Shown piece after piece: positions 18,028 to 27,888 of a stretch of DNA of 64,000 nt (the first letter of the stretch is position 1; each line of letters opens with the position of its first letter). This DNA comes from an uncultured Bacteroidales bacterium (lineage in GTDB: Bacteria; Bacteroidota; Bacteroidia; Bacteroidales; Paludibacteraceae), in NCBI GenBank assembly GCA_900319645.1, contig ONPG01000004.1, positions 1-64,000 on the forward strand. Reading direction: 5' to 3'. The translations under genes and the position numbers were made by a program. The notes beneath the pieces were generated by a model. That model had not been told where the DNA came from. It saw nothing but the letters and a program-made list of their open reading frames with translations, and made no database searches.

Positions 18028-18924
18028 TTAATAGTCCACGTAATTTAGCGAAGAGTTGGGGGTCACTTGATACAACAATCTCTCTTCCGATTCCAATTGA
18101 GATACGTATTGCCCTATGCATTTTGTCAAATAATATACCCCAACTTCATTCATATGGGACAAATCGTGCATTATCAGACTGTCACTAGAAATGTATATTG
18201 TATCGCTTTTGAACGAATACTTGTTTATCAATTCTTCTTTCAACATTTCTGTCTCTCGTCTGTTAATAGAACCGACTGCGAATGATTCTACTTCTTCTGA
18301 AAACGGAAACTGTAGCAATATTATACGGCATCTTTTATCTATTAAACAGGATATTCCCCTTTTATACGCATTAAGTTTACAATTCGTATAATTCTTTCCA
18401 TTATTAAACATATCGTAGAATCCGGACAACGGCTCACTATATACAATCTTAGGAGCATATTTATATGACTCGTGAGTGGAAGAGAAATTAAAGTGTGTCA
18501 AAAAATTATTTCGAACAATATGAATACATCCTTGTATCGGATATCCTGATTCCAACATAATCAGTATGCTTTTAATATCAAACCCACTTCGGTTATAATC
18601 TGAGTTCAATCTTCTATATAAACAACATTCTGGCAATGCTATAATACATGTGCTTTCTTCTGGTATTCGCGCAACTGTGACTAAAAAATCATAAACACCT
18701 GCTCCATGTTCAGCGGAAGAGAATACCTTTTTTGATGTATTCTCTGATAAAGTCTTTATATCTAATCCTTGATACATTTGAGAGTCACCCCAAACATATA
18801 TTGACGATTGTGTATATATATCTTCATCATTATTACTCTTACTTTGTAGTACGAAACACAAAACTACAATAGCAATGCATACGATTAATACAGATAATAT
18901 GGTTTTTATTAAAAATCTTTTCAT
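18028..18924 (-). CDS. SGNH-like membrane-anchored partner of the MBOAT acyltransferase
   Basis: 298 residues from the ATG giving MKRFLIKTILSV. One N-terminal membrane helix is followed by a periplasmic domain with VWGDSQMYQG near residue 42 (a GDS-type nucleophile motif) and HDLSHMNEVG near the C-terminus (a D-x-x-H pair), the layout of AlgX/DltD-type SGNH partners. It directly follows an MBOAT gene. In such pairs the MBOAT moves an acyl group across the membrane and the SGNH protein transfers it to the polysaccharide. Overall similarity to known families is weak. Confidence 0.65.
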   Translation of the reverse strand: MKRFLIKTILSVLIVCIAIVVLCFVLQSKSNNDEDIYTQSSIYVWGDSQMYQGLDIKTLSENTSKKVFSSAEHGAGVYDFLVTVARIPEESTCIIALPECCLYRRLNSDYNRSGFDIKSILIMLESGYPIQGCIHIVRNNFLTHFNFSSTHESYKYAPKIVYSEPLSGFYDMFNNGKNYTNCKLNAYKRGISCLIDKRCRIILLQFPFSEEVESFAVGSINRRETEMLKEELINKYSFKSDTIYISSDSLIMHDLSHMNEVGVYYLTKCIGQYVSQLESEERLLYQVTPNSSLNYVDY

Positions 18925-18928
18925 GCCT

Positions 18929-20443
18929 TTAGAATTGAAAATATACAAAGTTTGTTGGCAGACCTCCTATACACAACAATAGTATTGCAAAAATAATATA
19001 TGTAAGCCATCTAAATGGCCAATAAAACGATCGTATATCTAATCCATGGCTTTTAGTTCTTTGCAGCCACTCAATACTAGACATGGTAAGTATAGATAGA
19101 AAAAGAGGAATATAAAATTTACGGCTGATTAAGAATGGAGTTGTAAAGATTGATGAGTCAAAAAGCATTTGTAGATAATTGGAAAGCATTAACATATTCT
19201 CTGCACGGAAGATAATCCAACCAAGGACGACTAGAGCGAAAGTGACAAGCATGTACAAGGTTTCGCGCCAAGTGGGAAGGAGACGGAGATGCTCTTTGCC
19301 GTTTGCGTCGGTATAAGTGGCTACTTGGTTGATGTATTTGCGGTTTGCGCCAAGGAGGATAAGAGGAAGGAATAATAGCGCGTGGTACGCACCCCACGCG
19401 AGGAAGGTCCAGTTGGCACCGTGCCAGATGCCGGACACCAAGAAGATGACGAAGGTATTGCGGACAATAATCCATTTCTTGTAACGGTCAGGGTTCTTGA
19501 CTGAGGCAGGAACTTCGGGACGACTACCTCCTAACGGGATATACACGTAATCACGGAACCAAGTGGTGAGCGAAATATGCCATCGACGCCAAAATTCTGC
19601 TATGTCGCGCGAGAAATACGGGTTGTTGAAGTTACGCATCAGTTTGATGCCAAAGAGTTTGGCAGTACCGATTGCGATGTCCGAGTAACCGGAGAAATCT
19701 CCGTATATCTGGAAGGTGAAGAGTATTGCGGCAAGAAGCAAGGTACTGCCTGTTTGTGTGTCGTAGGTTGCCCATACTTGGTCCACATAAGTGGCGCAAT
19801 TATCGGCTATGACGATTTTCTTAAACAAACCCCACAAGATTTGACGCATACCATCTACGCCTTGGTCATAACTGAATTTGCGGTTAGTAAGGAATTGTGG
19901 CAAGAGGTTCGTGGCTCGTTCGATAGGTCCGGCAACGAGTTGCGGGAAGAAAGCGATGAAGGCAAAGAAGGCAATGATGTCCTTGGTCGGTTCTATCTTC
20001 TTGCGATAGACATCAATGGAGTAACTGAGGGCTTGGAAGGTATAGAACGAGATTCCTACCGGCAGGATGATACGCAATAACAGGCTAGCCGTGGAGATGC
20101 CGAAAAGTTGTCCGAATTCCGAAACAAAGAAATCGTAGTATTTGAAAATAGCAAGAATAGCGAGGTTGATGACAATATTTGCCGCTGTCCATGCTTTCGC
20201 TTTGTTTTGAGTGGGGGCATTGCCAATTAGCAAGCCGCTTCCCCATGAGCAGAACGAGGTGAAGGCGATAAGTAGGAGAAACCTCCAGTCCCACCAGCCG
20301 TAGAACACGTAACTGGCGATGACAACAAATGCGTTTTGCAGACGCAGTTTCAGCGTGTCGCTGATTTTTGCATAGCCTATTGCCCAATAAATCAGAAAGA
20401 CAAGAGGCAGGAAGATTGCAAATTCTAAACTATTGAATAACAT
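18929..20443 (-). CDS. MBOAT family O-acyltransferase (AlgI/DltB-like)
   Basis: 504 residues, about 11-12 membrane helices. It carries the family blocks FLPLVFLIYW, PVGISFYTFQALSYSIDVYR, FPQLVAGPIERA, and WRRWHISLTTWFRDYVYIPLGG, with the conserved histidine in SGIWHGANWTFLAWGAYH near residue 330. Family role: moving acetyl or another acyl group across the inner membrane for O-acylation of an exported polysaccharide. The final ~75 codons are AT-rich while the rest is GC-richer, which hints at recombination near 19.15 kb at the junction with the SGNH-like partner. Confidence 0.93.
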   Translation of the reverse strand: MLFNSLEFAIFLPLVFLIYWAIGYAKISDTLKLRLQNAFVVIASYVFYGWWDWRFLLLIAFTSFCSWGSGLLIGNAPTQNKAKAWTAANIVINLAILAIFKYYDFFVSEFGQLFGISTASLLLRIILPVGISFYTFQALSYSIDVYRKKIEPTKDIIAFFAFIAFFPQLVAGPIERATNLLPQFLTNRKFSYDQGVDGMRQILWGLFKKIVIADNCATYVDQVWATYDTQTGSTLLLAAILFTFQIYGDFSGYSDIAIGTAKLFGIKLMRNFNNPYFSRDIAEFWRRWHISLTTWFRDYVYIPLGGSRPEVPASVKNPDRYKKWIIVRNTFVIFLVSGIWHGANWTFLAWGAYHALLFLPLILLGANRKYINQVATYTDANGKEHLRLLPTWRETLYMLVTFALVVLGWIIFRAENMLMLSNYLQMLFDSSIFTTPFLISRKFYIPLFLSILTMSSIEWLQRTKSHGLDIRSFYWPFRWLTYIIFAILLLCIGGLPTNFVYFQF

Positions 20444-20469
20444 TGATTATGACTAATTTACATTATTTC

Positions 20470-21633
20470 TTATTTCCTCACCATCTTCTTTATCTTATGC
20501 TGAGCTTTTTGTATATACCTACTTAGCAACGGCCAGATATCCTTTTTATTATAGTAAATATATCCATCCGCAGACAGTAATTGCCAAATCCATTTGCCAT
20601 AGCCTACTTCCTTGGCGAAATTAGCATCATACATTTCATTCATGTACAAATATCTATCATTACGTAGAGTTGTCTTATCGATTTCTATTCTACCCAATAA
20701 CGTCGCTTTCGCCCATTCGTATGGTAGGCTGAATCCACCCACATTAGTTCCATAATTGTACGCTGAGAATCGCAAATTGATTTCCAAAAAGTGCAGCTCT
20801 TTATTTTTATCCACCAAAAATTCCACTTCAAAACATCCTGAAAAGCCTATTGCCTTGAACATCCTTTGTAGTTTATCTTGGATTTCTTTATTTTTGAATG
20901 GTTTAAAATCCATATAACCTCCAAAGGAATCCTTTGTATAACGCAAAAAAGTAGTTTCAAATGGCATATATACAGACTCCCCACCATTAATACATATTCC
21001 CTGCATATCATATTCCGTAACTTTCTCTACATACTCTTGCAGCAACAATCGCTCACTCACCATGTGCTGATATGCTTCCTGCAACTCTTCAGGAGAATAA
21101 CAGATTGTTACATCAATTTTCCATCCTTTAGAATATGAATTATATGTTTTGGTTATAACGGGATATTGTAGAGTTCGCGGAAGTTCCCCTCTTGCTACCT
21201 CTTCATATTTCGGAACCCGCAAACCACATTCCTCTGCCAATTTGTTTTGCTCCTGTTTGGATAGAAACCGAGTTAATCTCCCTTGTTCGCCTGCATTAAA
21301 GAAAAAGAATTTGCCCTTCAATAAATCATAGTTGGCGTCAAGTAATTGTAATTGTGTATCATCCGTTGAATACACAAATGGCGGACACGATGTATCTGCA
21401 TATTTCAGTAACTCGGTCAAAGCCTCTGCATAATTGCGCACATAGATTACTCTACCTATATATCGAGACTTAGCAACCTTCCGCAACCAATCGTCTCCCG
21501 CAATAATCGCCATAGGAGTAATGCCTTTCTCTCCCAAACAACGAACGATATTGAGGGAATTGATATTATCCCCACAGACAATAATATGCTTGTGACGCTT
21601 GACTTCTTCGTCTATTCTTTGCCTTTTATCCAT
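20470..21633 (-). CDS. ATP-grasp domain protein
   Basis: 387 residues. The N-terminal pre-grasp region starts HIIVCGDNINSLNIVRCLGEKG, the grasp region carries YPVITKTYNSYSKGWKIDV and LLLQEYVEKVTEYDMQG, and the Mg-binding FLEINLRFSAYNYGTN lies near residue 278. It resembles D-aspartate ligase- and carbamoyl-phosphate-like ATP-grasp proteins found in polysaccharide clusters, which join a carboxylate to an amine. It may add an amino acid or similar group to a sugar. The start overlaps the preceding stop by about 22 bases. Confidence 0.82.
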   Translation of the reverse strand: MDKRQRIDEEVKRHKHIIVCGDNINSLNIVRCLGEKGITPMAIIAGDDWLRKVAKSRYIGRVIYVRNYAEALTELLKYADTSCPPFVYSTDDTQLQLLDANYDLLKGKFFFFNAGEQGRLTRFLSKQEQNKLAEECGLRVPKYEEVARGELPRTLQYPVITKTYNSYSKGWKIDVTICYSPEELQEAYQHMVSERLLLQEYVEKVTEYDMQGICINGGESVYMPFETTFLRYTKDSFGGYMDFKPFKNKEIQDKLQRMFKAIGFSGCFEVEFLVDKNKELHFLEINLRFSAYNYGTNVGGFSLPYEWAKATLLGRIEIDKTTLRNDRYLYMNEMYDANFAKEVGYGKWIWQLLSADGYIYYNKKDIWPLLSRYIQKAQHKIKKMVRK

Positions 21634-22541
21634 CTCTTTATTGCTACTAATTTAGATACTATTTTTTCATATGTATAGTTATGGTAATGAAAATCTATAA
21701 TTGTAACGCCTTTGTATGTATTAAACGTGTGCAGCCCTGTCAGCAAATACTCTTGGGGATGATCGATGCGGCGTATTGGAGCATATTGCCATTTGCCATC
21801 AGCATAAGACAATTCTTTTATTTCTACTGCCTTACCATAAATAGTAGGTGTACTGATTTGTGATGGGCAATATACCTTGTCGTCTATTTTAAACAATGCC
21901 CCAGCCATTCGCATATTTTGCTGATTGCTCTTTATCGATTCGGAATACAAGAAGACACCTTGCCTTTTATCCCATCTATATATATCAAGATGAAAATCAT
22001 CCTGTTTGCAAGTAAAAAGAATTTCTTCCCCGAAAACATCAGAAATCTCCGAATCCCAAACAATAGCGTTGCATAAGATATCTACCCGTTTCAGTGCATG
22101 GTTGCCTTGATTATCCTTGATTAATTCATATCGATATAGTTTGCCACTATTCAACGATTCCGGATAAACAAATATCTTCCCATCCTTTCGCATAATATTA
22201 GGAAAAGAGAGATGCCATGGTTCTGCTAACACAATCTCCACCCGATTAATTGCATTCATTTCCATTGATATCGTCAGTAGTGCAATTTCTCCTTTGTGTA
22301 ACTGTTTTAGCGGCATAGCCTCCGCTAAAACATAAACGTTATTATCATCCACATCCAGTATAAACGGATCCGCAAACCAATACTCCTTAAAATATGGATT
22401 GTGTATTTTGGTTATATGAATAGGCCGCCCCCCTACTACATCCTCTACTTTCTCGTCTATAAAAGCCAGCTCCCAGCGATTCATATACGGAGCTAGATGA
22501 TTATTAATTATTTGACCGACTAATGATTTCATATCATTCAC
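21612..22541 (-). CDS. Five-bladed beta-propeller protein resembling the GINT1 N-terminal domain
   Basis: 309 residues. KIHNPYFKEYWFADPFIL near residue 45, PWHLSFPNIMRKDGKIFVYPES and AIVWDSEISDVFG repeat the pattern (strand, DPF/SFP/DSE acidic turn) of the propeller domain found in glucosamine inositolphosphorylceramide transferases and related GH43-like proteins. Single-domain versions are frequent in bacterial polysaccharide clusters, often near formyl- or ATP-grasp enzymes. Whether it is a transferase or a binding protein is unknown. It overlaps both neighbours by a few bases, so it is co-translated. Confidence 0.7.
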   Translation of the reverse strand: MNDMKSLVGQIINNHLAPYMNRWELAFIDEKVEDVVGGRPIHITKIHNPYFKEYWFADPFILDVDDNNVYVLAEAMPLKQLHKGEIALLTISMEMNAINRVEIVLAEPWHLSFPNIMRKDGKIFVYPESLNSGKLYRYELIKDNQGNHALKRVDILCNAIVWDSEISDVFGEEILFTCKQDDFHLDIYRWDKRQGVFLYSESIKSNQQNMRMAGALFKIDDKVYCPSQISTPTIYGKAVEIKELSYADGKWQYAPIRRIDHPQEYLLTGLHTFNTYKGVTIIDFHYHNYTYEKIVSKLVAIKRWIKGKE

Positions 22542-23709
22542 TCACATTTAAATCATATACTGCAATCAACTTATCCGTCTGCTTATCCATATTAAACATT
22601 TCGTCTGCCCGTTTCTTTGCAGCCTCTCCCATCCTATTACACTGTTCTTTATCTTCAACCAATCTGCTTAGCACATCTGCCAATTGTTCCACATTTTCTC
22701 CATCTACAAGATATCCATTCTCGCCCTCACAGATAACATCTGCTATTCCGCCCACATTGCTCCCTATTAATGGTAACCCAGCCACAGATGCCTCCAAAAG
22801 AGCACTCCCAAGCCCCTCAGAGCGGGAAGGATGCACATAGATATCAAATGCAGACAGGATTTCTTGTATATCCATTCGTTTGCCAAGCCAAACTATTTTA
22901 TCTTCAACACCCTCTTCTTTCGCAAGCACACGCAAACTATTTGCATATTCTTGGTTAATCTGATTGTCTGAACGCAAGCCCCCGATATGGGCAAATACAA
23001 CATTTATGCCTTTTCTTTTGAGAATAGCAATTGCTCTGATGATTAGATCTATTCCCTTTATATACTCAATTGCAGAAATATTTGTTACAATTATAGCATC
23101 CGTAGGCAACTTCAATCGCTCACGCGCTTCTACCTTAGTACATTTAGATGGAGTAATGTCCGTTCCACCATAAATCGTGATTACATTTCGTTTGTCGCCA
23201 TACGCCCATTCCTGGTATTGACGTGCAATAGCACCTGATATACATACCACTTTTCCTGATTCGTTCAAAAACGCATAGTTGAGACCCAACAATACGCGTT
23301 TTATCCATCCTTTTTTCTTTTGATATTCTGCTGGTGAGCTGTCGGCTATCAAACTACGGACATGAGTAAGATGCTTAATTCCCCGTACACGAGAAAACAA
23401 AGCCGTACATACCTTCACAAAAGGAACGAAGTGGACATCTACCAATTCTGGCTGATATGTATTGTATAAATTACGAATAAACTTGATTATATTCCATTTC
23501 CCACGCTCCGGCATCGTTTCTACGATAGCACCGGCGCACATTAAGTCCTCTCGAATCTGCGGAACAGCATCCATAGTTTCACCATAAACAAAGACGGGAG
23601 TATACCCTTTATTCTTTAGTTTATGCGTAAGCATCACAAACTCCCTATCTAATCGGGCATATATCTTCGGCGAATAGCACACGAACTGAAGTATATATCG
23701 TTGTTGCAT
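22534..23709 (-). CDS. Glycosyltransferase family 4
   Basis: 391 residues, GT-B fold. The donor-domain motif YVHPSRSEGLGSALLEASVAGLPLIGS contains the two conserved glutamates near residues 300-308, followed by GGIADVICEGENGYLV. Earlier, INVVFAHIGG and VWLGKRMDI match GT4 strands. Expected to be a cytosolic, membrane-associated retaining transferase in repeat-unit assembly. Confidence 0.9.
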   Translation of the reverse strand: MQQRYILQFVCYSPKIYARLDREFVMLTHKLKNKGYTPVFVYGETMDAVPQIREDLMCAGAIVETMPERGKWNIIKFIRNLYNTYQPELVDVHFVPFVKVCTALFSRVRGIKHLTHVRSLIADSSPAEYQKKKGWIKRVLLGLNYAFLNESGKVVCISGAIARQYQEWAYGDKRNVITIYGGTDITPSKCTKVEARERLKLPTDAIIVTNISAIEYIKGIDLIIRAIAILKRKGINVVFAHIGGLRSDNQINQEYANSLRVLAKEEGVEDKIVWLGKRMDIQEILSAFDIYVHPSRSEGLGSALLEASVAGLPLIGSNVGGIADVICEGENGYLVDGENVEQLADVLSRLVEDKEQCNRMGEAAKKRADEMFNMDKQTDKLIAVYDLNVSE

Positions 23710-23711
23710 AA

Positions 23712-24698
23712 TTAGCCAAGCTTATAATTGATATATTGTTTTTTTAGCCATCCATATGTAGCAAAGATGCATATTCCTATACGAATTCCCACTAAACCAA
23801 CAACCTTTTTCATACGCAGTGACTTTTTCGAAGCCGCATAGTTGAGCAAGTTCTGATGCTTGAGTAATATCTGCTTGGCCTCACTACTATTTTTTTGAGC
23901 CACGGATAAATAGTTATAGCAACAACTTACAAACAAGTTTGCCATGAAGGCGCCTATGGCGTAATGATTAATACAGTGATTTACAATTTGTTCTTTCCAG
24001 TAAGTAAACATCTTGTCATACGACTGCAAGCTACGGATCGAATAAGAGGTTGATATACTATTCGTTCGGTGGTGATAGCCATACATATCTATGTTAAGCA
24101 CATCTACAGACTGCGCGGTTTGCCATAATTTACAGGAAAAATCCACATCTTCACTTATATATCCAACAGGAAACTGCATATGGTTATCCATAAGCATATC
24201 CCGTCGCAATAACTGGAAGCAAGCACTCATACAAAACTGCTCTGTTAACATCAGTCGTTCAAACACCTCCTGCGCTGAATGCGCACGAATAAATTCCGCA
24301 TCATAATCCTGCATCATAGTTTGCCGATTAGGATAGATATCCACTCGCTTAAATAGCAGGATATCACTTGCTTTTTCTTCTAATCGGCGCATCATCTGCT
24401 CTATTCCATCCGGTATTAGCCACTCATCGTCTGAATCGAGAAAAACCACATACTCGCCTGACGCGAGTGCCAATCCCGCATTACGGGCATCACTTAGTCC
24501 TCCATTAAGCTTGTGGATGACTTGTATTCGGTCATCCACTACTGTCAACTCATCACAAATAGCACCACTCTCATCCGTAGAGCCATCATCCACAAGGATG
24601 ATTTCCAGACTACGATAAGTTTGGTGCAAGACACTTTCCACACAGCGGCGCAGATAAGGAACTACATTATATACGGGTATGATTACAGATATAAGCAT
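23712..24698 (-). CDS. Glycosyltransferase family 2
   Basis: 328 residues from the ATG giving MLISVIIPVYNVVPYL, the standard GT2 start; the longer open frame runs back into the upstream gene and is rejected. VDDGSTDESG lies near residue 39, GLSDARNAGL near residue 74 and the metal-binding FLDSDDEW near residue 93. An inverting transferase using a nucleotide-diphospho sugar. It follows the GT32-like gene by 11 bases. Confidence 0.9.
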   Translation of the reverse strand: MLISVIIPVYNVVPYLRRCVESVLHQTYRSLEIILVDDGSTDESGAICDELTVVDDRIQVIHKLNGGLSDARNAGLALASGEYVVFLDSDDEWLIPDGIEQMMRRLEEKASDILLFKRVDIYPNRQTMMQDYDAEFIRAHSAQEVFERLMLTEQFCMSACFQLLRRDMLMDNHMQFPVGYISEDVDFSCKLWQTAQSVDVLNIDMYGYHHRTNSISTSYSIRSLQSYDKMFTYWKEQIVNHCINHYAIGAFMANLFVSCCYNYLSVAQKNSSEAKQILLKHQNLLNYAASKKSLRMKKVVGLVGIRIGICIFATYGWLKKQYINYKLG

Positions 24699-24709
24699 GG
24701 TTATTCCTT

Positions 24710-25504
24710 TTAATTTATTTTCCTGTACACATTTCCCATTATTGTATTTGATAACAATGCTTTTAACACTTTTACCCAATATCCAAACGGCAAAAATGGT
24801 GTACGTTTAAATCGTTGCCACACACGGATCAATCCGTTCTTTCGTTCTCCCCTTCTTATCATTAACAATTCATCTGCCCAGGACATATTCCATAAATGAA
24901 TACCACATGTATTGGGCGTGGCTGCTGTACGTACATCTTCATAAAGAGCCAAGTCTTCTCTGCGCCTGATGGGATAAAAATAATCGCTTTGATACACCAC
25001 CCATCCATTAGTGAGAAACTGCGTCTTGTCTTCTTCCGTCATACCGTATTGCTTAAGATAAGGAGTTACAAAATGTGGTATAACAGGAGGATTGACAAGA
25101 TCAAACTTTGTTGATTCATACTTATCAAGTACAATCTTGGCAAAATCATTACACTTCTCTGTTCCAATAATTCCCATACTGGCATATTCAGCACATTCTC
25201 TTCCCAAAAAAGCTTTTTCTTTAAGAAGTTCATCTATCGGTTTAACGAGCAACATATCCGTATCCATGTAAACGCCGCCTTCATGATAGAGCGCATAGAA
25301 ACGCATATAATCGGCAACAAAGGCATATTTCTGGTGTTTGTAAGCCTCGCATACCCATGGATTTTCCATAGGAGAGTTGTCTTCATCCCATCGTTTAATG
25401 GTATAATCCGGGCAGTATTTCCGCCATGATTCAATACACATTTCTATCTCCGACGACATCTGGCCTCGCCCAAACCAACAATAATGAATTATCTTCGGAA
25501 TCAT
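24710..25504 (-). CDS. GT32-like glycosyltransferase (DXD sugar-binding type)
   Basis: 264 residues beginning IPKIIHYCWFGRG, the hallmark opening of Gly_transf_sug (GT32) enzymes, with AFVADYMRFYALYHEGGVY and the DXD motif MDTDMLL near residue 79. Bacterial members add mannose, galactose or similar sugars in capsule assembly. The start codon overlaps the preceding GT2 stop by four bases (ATGA). Confidence 0.9.
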   Translation of the reverse strand: MIPKIIHYCWFGRGQMSSEIEMCIESWRKYCPDYTIKRWDEDNSPMENPWVCEAYKHQKYAFVADYMRFYALYHEGGVYMDTDMLLVKPIDELLKEKAFLGRECAEYASMGIIGTEKCNDFAKIVLDKYESTKFDLVNPPVIPHFVTPYLKQYGMTEEDKTQFLTNGWVVYQSDYFYPIRRREDLALYEDVRTAATPNTCGIHLWNMSWADELLMIRRGERKNGLIRVWQRFKRTPFLPFGYWVKVLKALLSNTIMGNVYRKIN

Positions 25505-26553
25505 AAAATTGTCTGCTTTAGTTTGCGAATTTTCATATATATATATCCCAAGAATGGCGGCAAAGCATAGTGTAGTTGATGTTTTACATCTTTTAGAGAC
25601 ATTTTACCTTGTTTCCATAATAGCAAGGGATGATAATCGAATCGTTTACGTAAGTCTCTATATTGCGGCCATGTGTTTTTAAATAGTTGAATAGAAGCGG
25701 ACAAATATGCGCCGAAGAAACAACATACTATTCTATTCCAAATCTCAATTTCTACTTTTGCTGGATGGCTGAGTACATAATCAATTGATGCATACAATGA
25801 TTGCGCTAACTTCTCTGAATTCTCTAAGCGTGTACCAATAACACTGTCTTTTCGCAAACGATAAAAGTATGTTATATAATTTTGAACATAGAGGGATTGC
25901 AGTACGATACAACATTTGTATGTCCATAACTCATCCTCATGCAATTGACCCTCAAGAAACGACATATCATGCTCCGCAAATAAACTCCGTTTCACCAATC
26001 TATTCCATGCCATTCCATATAATGGATTATCTCCATACCAAGCCCTTAAAATTGCCTTGTTAGACAATACTGCTCCCGTTGCTTTTTTTAGCGATTCTAC
26101 ATGGCGTGAAACTCCAAAAGTTTTCATTCCGCCTATTACCATATCATACTCAAACTCCCGTAATGGTTGCGTAAGCACTTCTATGCAATCATCGGAGATA
26201 TAATCATCACTATCTAAATAATAAATATAATCGCCCGTTGCCGCATCTGTGCCAGTGTTGCGAGCGGCAGATAAACCACGATTACGTTCATGATGCAGTA
26301 TTCTGAATGATATACCACCATTCGGCGAATGCGGCTCATTAAGCGAACTGAGTCCGCGACTCTTTTCATCATTATAGGTATTGATTAGTTGCTCAGCAAT
26401 CTCAGTACTTCGATCCTTGCCACAATCATCTACAAGGATGCACTCAATCTCGCCTTTATACGTCTGCCGCATTACCGATTGTACACATTCTGCAATGTAT
26501 GGTTCTACATTATAGATGGGAACTATGATGGATATTTTAGGTAATGATTTCAT
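25501..26553 (-). CDS. Glycosyltransferase family 2 with an in-frame repeat insertion
   Basis: 350 residues. SIIVPIYNVEPYI opens the domain, ILVDDCGKDRS is near residue 40, RGLSAARNTGT near residue 95 and the metal site YYLDSDDYIS near residue 112. Between residues ~63 and 82, where related enzymes have a short turn, there is an extra segment (EKSRGLSSLNEPHSPNGG) encoded by a hairpin-containing repeat. The insertion lies on a surface loop between conserved strands and the frame is intact, so the enzyme is probably functional. Confidence 0.9.
   Translation of the reverse strand: MKSLPKISIIVPIYNVEPYIAECVQSVMRQTYKGEIECILVDDCGKDRSTEIAEQLINTYNDEKSRGLSSLNEPHSPNGGISFRILHHERNRGLSAARNTGTDAATGDYIYYLDSDDYISDDCIEVLTQPLREFEYDMVIGGMKTFGVSRHVESLKKATGAVLSNKAILRAWYGDNPLYGMAWNRLVKRSLFAEHDMSFLEGQLHEDELWTYKCCIVLQSLYVQNYITYFYRLRKDSVIGTRLENSEKLAQSLYASIDYVLSHPAKVEIEIWNRIVCCFFGAYLSASIQLFKNTWPQYRDLRKRFDYHPLLLWKQGKMSLKDVKHQLHYALPPFLGYIYMKIRKLKQTIL
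26310..26375. repeat. Hairpin-word repeat inserted in frame in a GT2 gene
   Basis: Contains the stems CATTCG / CGAATG (26319-26331) and GAGTC / GACTC (26350-26362) with a CATCATT word after them, matching the style of the repeats at 46.9, 47.4 and 49.1 kb. It codes for the extra segment in the GT2 protein. Confidence 0.55.
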
Positions 26554-26568
26554 GTTCTTTTAAGCATT

Positions 26569-27489
26569 CTATTTTTTATCTATAAAATTCATGCGAGAAA
26601 AATCTCCCGTAACCCCATCATACAAAGCACGAAACACTATTCTTTTTTTTTGACAAGACGGTTCTACAAAAGTATAATAATAAGCATATTCTCGCATTAA
26701 TATATATATCATTTTCGCGACGTGACGAGTATGTATGGAAAAAGATTTTATATTATATATAGTATTGCGTACATAAACATACAATTTCCAATTCTGCTCA
26801 GGCACCGCATAATGCTTCTTATATAGTTTTGGACGTATTTGCCTATCTTTAGGATGAACATGAACGGCTTTTAATACTATTACCGGCTTATATCCAGCCT
26901 TTATGCACCTTCCGTTATAATTGGTTTCATCCCCCCATATAAACATTTCTTTTATCGGATAACCTATCGCATCCACCAATCTACGCGAATAGAGTACGCC
27001 ATTGAACGGATTTGCTTCGTTTGGAATCAAACCATCTATTGCCATTGACTCGAATTCATCAACCGAATAATCATAGAATGCGCAACGAGTATTATCCTCT
27101 TTTGCCACTACCAAAGGCGCAAGATAATCATATTGATCGGAATAAGCAAGCAGATTTCGCAGTTGTGCTTTATCCGGCACACCATCGTCATCCATCAGCC
27201 AAAAGGCGTCGAACTTATCTTCTGCCTCATGCGCCATTTTTAGTCCCGTATAGAATCCTCCGGCACCTCCGATATTCTCCGGCAGACGAACATAGCGGAA
27301 ATCAATCGAGTCTTTAAGTCCATCATACCCATTCTCCTTTATCCATTCATCCGTGCCGTCAGTGGATGCATTATCAATCACATATACACACACAGGCTTA
27401 AACTCCTGCGCGCAAATGGCGCTCTGACATTCAGCAAGCAATTCTTTGCGATTATACGTTACGACTATGGCTGCAACCTTTTTTCCCAT
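26569..27489 (-). CDS. Glycosyltransferase family 2 (rhamnosyl/galactofuranosyl type)
   Basis: 306 residues. VAAIVVTYNRKELL, VIDNASTDGTDEW near residue 41, GGAGGFYTGLKMA near residue 75 and WLMDDDGVPDKAQL near residue 97 are the set found in rhamnosyltransferases and GlfT-like galactofuranosyltransferases. With glf immediately upstream in the locus, transfer of galactofuranose is a reasonable guess. It begins a transcription unit with its own promoter. Confidence 0.88.
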   Translation of the reverse strand: MGKKVAAIVVTYNRKELLAECQSAICAQEFKPVCVYVIDNASTDGTDEWIKENGYDGLKDSIDFRYVRLPENIGGAGGFYTGLKMAHEAEDKFDAFWLMDDDGVPDKAQLRNLLAYSDQYDYLAPLVVAKEDNTRCAFYDYSVDEFESMAIDGLIPNEANPFNGVLYSRRLVDAIGYPIKEMFIWGDETNYNGRCIKAGYKPVIVLKAVHVHPKDRQIRPKLYKKHYAVPEQNWKLYVYVRNTIYNIKSFSIHTRHVAKMIYILMREYAYYYTFVEPSCQKKRIVFRALYDGVTGDFSRMNFIDKK

Positions 27490-27557
27490 ATCTCTATATT
27501 TCTTGTTTTAGAGTCGTAAGAATTCTGCATAACGACTCCCACACACAATTCAGCATG

Positions 27558-27589
27558 CAAAATTACAAAAAAAATCCCATATATGCAAG
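27558..27589 (-). promoter_or_regulatory. Promoter of the GT2 operon reading toward 26.5 kb
   Basis: A -33 box CTTG (27586-27589) running into CATATATG, 20-nt spacer and -7 box TAATTTTG (27558-27565). The leader before the GT2 ATG is about 60 nt. Confidence 0.8.
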
Positions 27590-27888
27590 AAAATAGCCAA
27601 CTATTCGTTAAAAAAATTGATTTTTAAGTAAAATATGCAATTTGGGGCAATTTTAATGATGCCTAATGGCTACGCGGACAAGGTTCGCATAATGATGATT
27701 CTAATTTGCACTATTCGCAGCAAAAACTGCCATCGTGCGTTCTGTCACTTTGTCCATGTCATTCATGTTCAGCTACTAAATCGTGTTTGACTAAACCGCT
27801 ACGCTAATTAGTAGGAACGATTAGTGCTTCCACTCTCCCCAAAAATTAAAATTGTTTGGGGACCCCATTATATTTTGACATGTCTCCA
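27590..27888. other. Gene-free stretch between glf and the GT2 operon
   Basis: Together with the adjacent promoter this makes a ~400-bp gap. It holds a 7-bp CCCCAAA / TTTGGGG hairpin at 27837-27861, about 30 bp after the glf stop and without a clear U-run. A 21-codon minus-strand ORF (start MNDMDKVTERTMAVFAANSA) is probably chance. I see nothing else. Confidence 0.5.

Noticed and set aside
27590-27888. 21-codon ORF on the minus strand
   Set aside because: Too short, no ribosome-binding signal, no similarity to anything I know; treated as chance.
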